Shown one piece after another: positions 58,524 through 64,000 of a stretch of 64,000 bases of DNA (its first letter is position 1; the number at the start of each line of letters is the position of its first letter). The position numbers and the translations under genes are program-made. The DNA is from Crossiella sp. SN42 (GTDB lineage Bacteria > Actinomycetota > Actinomycetes > Mycobacteriales > Pseudonocardiaceae): the NCBI RefSeq assembly GCF_023897065.1, contig NZ_JAMHIV010000006.1, positions 186,001 through 250,000 of the forward strand, read 5' to 3'. Under the pieces are notes generated by a model. It did not search any database and had not been told where the DNA came from. It saw only the letters and a list, made by a program, of their open reading frames with translations.

Positions 58524-61500
58524 ATGAATGTGACAGGGTTCGCCAGAGGTGTGGTCGCCCCGGTGGTGGCCGTCGCGGTGCTGGCGAGTGGTCTCGGCGC
58601 GCCGAAGGCGGTAGCGGCCGAACCGGGCCTTCCGCCGGAGCAGTTGTCGAACGCGTTGTTCAACGCCGCGGTCCAGCTGAAGGACGCCGGCCGGGTGTAC
58701 GACCGCAACCTCATCCTCACCGCGGAGCTGGTCGACTGGCGGGCCAAGAACCCGGCCGCGACGGCCGATGTGCTGGACCGGCACGCGGCGAAGGTGGAGA
58801 AGGTGGTGGCCGCCGCGGTCGCGCCCGCCACCGAACGGGACCTGGTGCCGGACGTCTTCGGCCGCGGTGTGGAGGCGCTCTACACCGTGCCCGAGGTGGA
58901 CAAGGAGGGACCGCAGCTCAAGGTGCTGCTCACCGTGCTGACCGCGCGCGACCTCAAGGCGACCAACGCCCCGGAGGAGCTGCGCGGGGTGCTGCACCAG
59001 TTCAGCGTGACCTCCTCCGACATCGCGCCGCGGATCTGGACCGCGCTGCGCGAGGCGGTCAAGCGGGACGGCACGCTCAACGGCACCTGGAAGGCGCGGC
59101 TCGGCACGGCCACCGTGCCCGAGGCCGCCCCGGTGGACCCGGCCGCGCCGATCGACACCATGAAGCAGCTGCCGCAGATCAAGAAGGTCATCGACGTCGA
59201 CGCCATCCAGGCCGCCTTCAAGCTGGGCACGAAGCAGGGGCTGGAGGCGCTGAACAAGCAGATCAAGCCGCTGATCAAGGTGCTCGGCGACCCGAACTCG
59301 CCGAACACGCCGCTGGGCCAGGCGATGGAGTGGGTCAAGAAGCACGTGGACCCGGTCACCGGCGAGCTGGTCCGGCCCTCCGATGAGGAGCAGAAGCAGT
59401 TCGAGGAGCGGATGAAGCAGTTCGACTCCGTGCTGGACGGGGTCAAGGGCGGCCTGATGGCCGTGGCGACCGTGGCCAAGATCCTGAACTCGCGCTACGC
59501 CAAGGACGTGGTGAAGTTCGCCGAGGCGCTGTACGCGATCGGCAAGAACGTGGTGCCGATGATCGCCGCGGTCACCGCGCTGGGCACCATCGCGGCCGGG
59601 GCCGCCATCGGCTCGGTGATCCCGGCCATCGGCACCGTGATCGGCGCGGTGGTCGGCCTGGTGGTCACCCTGGTCGGGCTGCTCGGCGGCGGAGGCGGCG
59701 GCCCCAGCCCCGAGCTGCAGGCCATCCAGGCCATGCACAAGGAGATGCGGGAGAGCTTCACGCAGCTCAAGGAGTTCCTGGTCCAGTTCCAGCAGAACGT
59801 CAACGCCCGGTTCGACCAGATCGACGCGGCGCTGAACAAGATCTACAGCGAGATGCTGGACAAGTTCAACCAGGTGCTGGTGGCCATCGAGCGGTCGAAC
59901 TTCGAGCTGACCCAGGAGATCAGCACCCTGCACTCGGCGCTGCTCGGCCTGGCCACCAACGTGCAGAGCAACCACCAGCAGACCATGGCCGCGCTCCAGG
60001 ACGGCGCGGCCAAGGAGTTCAAGGACTTCGTCGGCAAGTACCTGGACTACGCCGCCCGCGAGGGGCACCCGATCCCGTCCTACGACAACCGGCTGGGCGA
60101 CAACTACCTGGAGGCCGCGCAGGCGTTCTCCTCGGCGGGCAACGGTCTGGCCCGGTCCAAGGTGTTCATGCGGGCCGGTGACGACGTGCCCTCGGACTCG
60201 GTGCTGGAGACCAACAGCTCGGCCTCCGCGGTGAACTACCTGACCAGGTACGCCACCGCCAGGTTCGGCGCGCAGTACGGCCAGAACTACCCCGCGGCGG
60301 GCACTCCCAACGCCGACCTGTTCGCCGCGGCGGCGCGCGCCTACGCCCTGCTGATGCAGCAGAACCAGCCGCTGGCCGCGAAGGAGAAGCTGGTCGAGCT
60401 CAACGGCAAGCTCACCGTGGCGCGGGTCGAGGACCTGTTGAAGGCCGGCGAGGACGTCGTGGCGGCGGCCCGGCGGTTCAACCAGCCGCGCAGCAGGCCG
60501 GTCACCGGGCCGTGGACGGCGACCAACACGCTGTTCACCGGCTTGCAGGAGGAGAACGGCAACCGGATCGCCGAGTTCGCCAACAGCCTGACCCAGCTGG
60601 AGAACGACAGCTCGGTGAACCCCACCGTCCGGCCCTACAACCTGTGGGGCGACCGGAACCAGCCGGTCGTCGGCGAGATGAAGGTGGACGCCGGCCCGGT
60701 GCCGCACTGCTACCAGCCCGCCGAGGACAAGGTCGTGCGGCACATGCCCGCGTTCATCAAGAGCGAGCACCTGCCGGCCCCGGTGCGGATGCTCAAGCAG
60801 CTCAACCCGAACATGCGGATGTGGACCTGCTGGACGCACGTCTCCAGCGTGCGGGACTGGACGGAGAAGAAGCCGAGGCCGCCGATCACCATCCCGTGCA
60901 AGTACCACCCCGACCCGCCGCCGGGCTGCCACAAGACCACGACCGTGCAGACGCACAAGTTGGCGGAGGTCCGGGTCAGTTTCGCGGTGATGGCCGACAT
61001 TCCCGGCCGCGGCGACAACGAGGTGGCCCTCATGAGCGGCGGCGGCGAGCTGGAGGTGTGCAACTACCCCGGCGCCATCCCCTCCGATGACGAGCCGTGG
61101 ACCGGTTGCGGCCTGAGCCCGGCCGACCTGGCCAAGAAGGTCGGACAGGTCGAGGCGTACCAGGCCGCCGGGACGATGCACCGGCCCAACCCGCACTACG
61201 TGGACGAGGTGGTCGACCGCCAGCTGCACGAGCGGCGCACCGCCTACTACGGCCTGGTCGCCAACCGGCTCAACCAGGAGAAGCTGGACTCGGCGAAGAA
61301 CATCGACACCAACGTCCGGGTGCTGCGGGCCTTCACCGAGGTCGGCTTCCCGACCGCGTTGCAGAGCGACGCCCGGCTGCGCGAACTGCTCTACGGCACC
61401 AGGGCGATCCCGTCCTCGCTCAACCGCAGCAAGCTCCTGGGCGAGGCGAGCCCGCTGGCCGTGCTGTACACCAAGGCCGCGCTGAACCTGAGCGCGAACA

Positions 61501-63608
61501 AGGACGCGCTGCACGAGCAGTCCGTGTTCAGCAAGGCCGAGCTGCGCGACTGCACCGGGGCGCCCGCCGGGGTCACCAGCCAGGACCCGGTGGCCCGCTG
61601 CCTGGCCACGGTGGCCGGCGCACGCCGGGCCGCGCTGGGTGAGCGGATCGAGTACTACGCCGCCGACCTCACCCAGAACCCGGCCGCCCAGGACCCGCAG
61701 ACGGTGACCGCGCTGATGCGGGCGCTGCGGATCGAGACCAAGGCGACCCACCCGGACTACCCGATCGAGGGGCCGGTGGACCCTGGCCCGACCCCGCCCG
61801 GTGACATGGGCAGGTCGGTCGGTGAGCTGGGCGGCTCCGGCCGCGCGACCTTGCGGGGCAAGCACTTCCTGGCCTGGCAGGGCAAGCAGAACGAGGTGCT
61901 GATCGCCAGCAGCGCGGACGGTAAGCAGTGGTCGCCGCCGGCCACCGTCTCCGGCACGCACACCGCCAGTGACGCGCCCGCCATCGTGGCCTTCCAGGAC
62001 AAGCTGCTGGCCTTCTGGCGCAGCGGGCCGTTCTCCTGGGCTGATGGCAACAACGACCGCACCATCGCGATGTCCGCCAGCACCGACGGCAAGACCTGGA
62101 GCGCACCGGCCCGGCTGGTGCCGGTCACCGTCGGCAGCCAGGGCATCAGCGTGGCCGTGCAGAACAACAAGGTGCAGGTGATGTTCCGGGGCACCGGCAC
62201 GGATGGGACGAAGTACGTCACCTACAGCCACGACGGCAAGAACTGGAAGCGGCCCCAGCCCACCGTCAACAACGGTGGCACCAGCACCGCGCCGGGGCTG
62301 ACCGCGCTCGGCGACAAGCTGGTCCAGCTCTGGCGGGGCTACGACGCGGATCCGGCGATGTGGTTCGCCACCAGCGCCAACGGCGTGCGGTGGAGCGACC
62401 AGCGGGCGCTGGCCGGTTCCGCGGCCGACGGCGCGCCGAGCCTGGCCGTGCACAACGGCAAGGCCTTCGCGGTCTGGCGCAACGCGGCCAACGACGGGCT
62501 CTCGGTCAGCGACACCGCCGACGGCGGCGGCTGGGCCGCGCCGAGGGCACTGCACGCCGCCGCGCACGCGGTCGGGGTGCCCTCGCTCGGCGTGGCAGGC
62601 GGCAAGCTCGCCGCGATCTGGCGGGACGCTGCCGACAACCACCGGGTCAACGTCTCCACCAGCGCCGACGGCATCACCTGGTCCGCGCCCGAGCCGATCT
62701 CCCGGATCTCCACCGAGACCCGGCACCAGCAGGCCGAGGCACTGCTGGCCGCGGCCGCCGCGCACTGGAGCCGGTCGGAGCGGGAGCAGGCCGTGGTCAA
62801 GGCCAAGGAGGCGCTGGCGATCGCCCGCGAGATCGTGCCCGAGAGCCCCGGCTACGCGGCCACCCTGGCGCGCTGGATCCAGGCTCCGGTGAGCGGCTAC
62901 CTGGCCGACACCGGCCGCCACGACGAGGCGATCTCCTTGCTGGACGAGGCGATCGCTGTCTACCAGAAGCTCGGTGAGCGGGAGCCGCAGAACCCCGAGC
63001 ACCAGCTCCGCGAGGCCGATGTCACGGTGGCGCAAGGCACGCGGATCTGGAACAAGGGCGATCGGGAGAAGGGGCGCGACAAGGCGCTCGCCGGGGTGAA
63101 CCTGGCCCGCACCTTGGTGGCCAAGGGTTCCGGCTACGCCACCGTCTTCGGTCAGTGGATCCGGACTCCGGTCAGCGGCTACCTGGCTGACACCGGCCGC
63201 CACGACGAGGCGATCTCCTTGCTGGGTGAGGCGATCGCGGCTTACCGGAAGCTGGCGCAGCAGGAGCCGCAGCAGCTCCAGCACCAGCTCAACGAGGCCG
63301 ATTCCCTGGTCTGGCAAGGGATTCGCACCTGGAACAAGGGCGACCGCCCGGCCGCGCTGACCAGGGTGGTGGACGGCATCGGGGTGGCCCGCCAGTTGGC
63401 AGCGCGGGATCCGGCGCACGCCGACCGCCTGGGGGAGTGGCTGCTGAGCCCCGGCGCGGACTACGCCGTCGGCAACGGGAAGAAGCCGGAGGCGATCGCC
63501 ATGGCCAAGGAGGCGGTGGAGATCTACACCCGGCTCGCCCAGGCCGATCCGCGGTACCAGGCCAAGCTCACCAACGCCAAGCAGAAGCTCACCGCGCTCC
63601 AAGGCTGA
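58524..63608 (+). CDS. Large secreted modular protein, toxin-like, with propeller and TPR repeats
   Basis: 1694 residues; signal peptide ending VAAEP near residue 33. Residues 34-340 are helical. Residues 342-388 form a long hydrophobic stretch (VPMIAAVTALGTIAAGAA onward). Residues 397-495 are an amphipathic coiled coil (MRESFTQLKEFLVQFQQNVN). A middle domain with paired Cys follows. About 1105-1392 contains six S-x-DG-x-x-W motifs (SADGKQW, STDGKTW, SHDGKNW, SANGVRW, TADGGGW, SADGITW), suggesting a six-bladed propeller. About 1395-1694 holds TPR-like repeats; two share 94-residue spacing and near-identical DNA (62884-62957 and 63166-63239). Helical hydrophobic hairpin plus coiled coil recalls alpha-pore-forming toxins, which is inference only. 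Confidence 0.85.
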   Translation: MNVTGFARGVVAPVVAVAVLASGLGAPKAVAAEPGLPPEQLSNALFNAAVQLKDAGRVYDRNLILTAELVDWRAKNPAATADVLDRHAAKVEKVVAAAVAPATERDLVPDVFGRGVEALYTVPEVDKEGPQLKVLLTVLTARDLKATNAPEELRGVLHQFSVTSSDIAPRIWTALREAVKRDGTLNGTWKARLGTATVPEAAPVDPAAPIDTMKQLPQIKKVIDVDAIQAAFKLGTKQGLEALNKQIKPLIKVLGDPNSPNTPLGQAMEWVKKHVDPVTGELVRPSDEEQKQFEERMKQFDSVLDGVKGGLMAVATVAKILNSRYAKDVVKFAEALYAIGKNVVPMIAAVTALGTIAAGAAIGSVIPAIGTVIGAVVGLVVTLVGLLGGGGGGPSPELQAIQAMHKEMRESFTQLKEFLVQFQQNVNARFDQIDAALNKIYSEMLDKFNQVLVAIERSNFELTQEISTLHSALLGLATNVQSNHQQTMAALQDGAAKEFKDFVGKYLDYAAREGHPIPSYDNRLGDNYLEAAQAFSSAGNGLARSKVFMRAGDDVPSDSVLETNSSASAVNYLTRYATARFGAQYGQNYPAAGTPNADLFAAAARAYALLMQQNQPLAAKEKLVELNGKLTVARVEDLLKAGEDVVAAARRFNQPRSRPVTGPWTATNTLFTGLQEENGNRIAEFANSLTQLENDSSVNPTVRPYNLWGDRNQPVVGEMKVDAGPVPHCYQPAEDKVVRHMPAFIKSEHLPAPVRMLKQLNPNMRMWTCWTHVSSVRDWTEKKPRPPITIPCKYHPDPPPGCHKTTTVQTHKLAEVRVSFAVMADIPGRGDNEVALMSGGGELEVCNYPGAIPSDDEPWTGCGLSPADLAKKVGQVEAYQAAGTMHRPNPHYVDEVVDRQLHERRTAYYGLVANRLNQEKLDSAKNIDTNVRVLRAFTEVGFPTALQSDARLRELLYGTRAIPSSLNRSKLLGEASPLAVLYTKAALNLSANKDALHEQSVFSKAELRDCTGAPAGVTSQDPVARCLATVAGARRAALGERIEYYAADLTQNPAAQDPQTVTALMRALRIETKATHPDYPIEGPVDPGPTPPGDMGRSVGELGGSGRATLRGKHFLAWQGKQNEVLIASSADGKQWSPPATVSGTHTASDAPAIVAFQDKLLAFWRSGPFSWADGNNDRTIAMSASTDGKTWSAPARLVPVTVGSQGISVAVQNNKVQVMFRGTGTDGTKYVTYSHDGKNWKRPQPTVNNGGTSTAPGLTALGDKLVQLWRGYDADPAMWFATSANGVRWSDQRALAGSAADGAPSLAVHNGKAFAVWRNAANDGLSVSDTADGGGWAAPRALHAAAHAVGVPSLGVAGGKLAAIWRDAADNHRVNVSTSADGITWSAPEPISRISTETRHQQAEALLAAAAAHWSRSEREQAVVKAKEALAIAREIVPESPGYAATLARWIQAPVSGYLADTGRHDEAISLLDEAIAVYQKLGEREPQNPEHQLREADVTVAQGTRIWNKGDREKGRDKALAGVNLARTLVAKGSGYATVFGQWIRTPVSGYLADTGRHDEAISLLGEAIAAYRKLAQQEPQQLQHQLNEADSLVWQGIRTWNKGDRPAALTRVVDGIGVARQLAARDPAHADRLGEWLLSPGADYAVGNGKKPEAIAMAKEAVEIYTRLAQADPRYQAKLTNAKQKLTALQG

Positions 63609-63624
63609 GAAGGACGTGTCCACG

Positions 63625-64000
63625 ATGAGATCCAGCAGAACAGTTCTGGCGCTGGCCGTCACCGGCCTGCTCGCCATGGCAGGCCTGGCCCCGGCGCAGG
63701 CCGCGGCGGAGAGGTTGTTCCTGATCTCCACCAACGGCGCCGAGCCCGGCAAGGGCGGCTGCCTCACCCCGCTGTGGGGCAGCAAGGAGTCCGGCGCGTA
63801 CCTCGGCTACGAGGTGTGCGACAACTCGAAGTCCCAGTCCTGGCGGGTGATCGAGCACGGCGGGGGCTGGTACGGCTACCAGTCGGCCGGCTCCGGCCTG
63901 TGCGCGACCGTGTTCAACGCGGGCACGGGCGTCGGCGAGGACCTGGTGCAGCAGCCCTGCACCGGCGTGCCGCACCAGCGCTGGCGCACCGTCCAGCACG
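63625..64000 (+). CDS. Secreted ricin-type beta-trefoil lectin, truncated by window end
   Basis: 125 residues visible, with no stop before base 64000. Signal peptide (SRTVLALAVTGLLAMAGLAPAQA). The mature part shows beta-trefoil repeats with the Q-x-W signature (KSQSWRVIEHG and HQRWRTVQH), each preceded by a Cys pair (GGCLTPLWG...YEVCDN; GLCATVFNAG...QQPC). It binds sugars at the surface or in the medium. Only 16 bp separate it from the large modular protein, so they are probably co-transcribed. Confidence 0.88.
   Translation, partial: MRSSRTVLALAVTGLLAMAGLAPAQAAAERLFLISTNGAEPGKGGCLTPLWGSKESGAYLGYEVCDNSKSQSWRVIEHGGGWYGYQSAGSGLCATVFNAGTGVGEDLVQQPCTGVPHQRWRTVQH

Noticed and set aside
58149-63785. 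A 1878-codon open frame on the minus strand opposite the large secreted protein
   Set aside because: It is an antisense shadow: the plus strand has a signal peptide, six regular W motifs and TPR-like repeats, whereas the antisense product is low-complexity Val/Arg/Gly/His sequence caused by G+C codon bias.

Overview
The window comes from a high-G+C actinomycete. The evidence is near-uniform G/C-ending codons, frequent GTG starts, a DUF3073 protein, a DasR-type operator next to a chitinase, many TetR/ECF/two-component regulators, and a SapB/AmfS-type class III lanthipeptide locus. A filamentous member of the Pseudonocardiales is my best guess, but the sequence alone does not fix the genus. I saw no tRNA, rRNA, CRISPR array, transposase or phage gene.

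Layout. 1-5.5 kb: a truncated GH92 alpha-mannosidase, an orphan membrane protein, a hairpin-rich repeat island and a prolyl oligopeptidase. 5.5-11.9 kb: a long TetR regulator, then a NarL-type two-component system divergent from an ABC ATPase/FtsX-type permease pair. 11.9-14.9 kb: gcvT-gcvH-glyA under a tandem glycine riboswitch. 15-20.5 kb: an OmpR-type two-component system divergent from a lipoprotein, peptidoglycan-binding adaptor and MacB-like ATPase/permease operon. 20.5-24.2 kb: a secreted C39-like peptidase, an ArsR-like regulator, a secreted DUF1906 protein and a second copy of the repeat island. 24.2-33.4 kb: envelope proteins (solute-binding/vWA, TRADD-associated-type membrane protein, PstS-like protein, lipoprotein) around a tight four-gene operon of a bis-aminopropyl-spermidine-synthase-like enzyme, a GNAT, an FkbH-like protein and an acyl carrier protein. 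33.6-38.8 kb: an MFS transporter, an ECF sigma factor with a probable partner, small envelope proteins and a GH18 chitinase.

39-57 kb holds the main specialised-metabolism locus. Its core is a class III lanthipeptide operon: GNAT, LanKC, three 27-residue precursors too short for ordinary gene callers, an MFS exporter and a small membrane protein. Around it lie an acyltransferase/ketosynthase pair, an MFS/2-oxoglutarate dioxygenase pair, and a divergent operon of a diiron oxidase, an adenylation-like/aldehyde-dehydrogenase fusion and an FAD/NAD(P) protein. A TetR/MFS pair ends the locus. A ketosynthase, an acyltransferase and a GNAT beside LanKC suggest an acylated lanthipeptide (lipolanthine-like), but no cysteine decarboxylase or local acyl carrier protein is present.

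57-64 kb encodes secreted proteins: an S12 serine hydrolase, a 1694-residue modular protein (hydrophobic segment, coiled coil, six-bladed-propeller-like repeats, TPR-like repeats) and a ricin-type lectin cut by the window end. The last two could form a toxin-like pair.

Two observations look least described. One is a family of large palindromes (a 97-nt core in three copies) whose outer stems differ between copies yet stay self-complementary. The other is a decayed fragment of the lanKC 3' end between two precursor genes, a scar of the duplication that multiplied the precursors.
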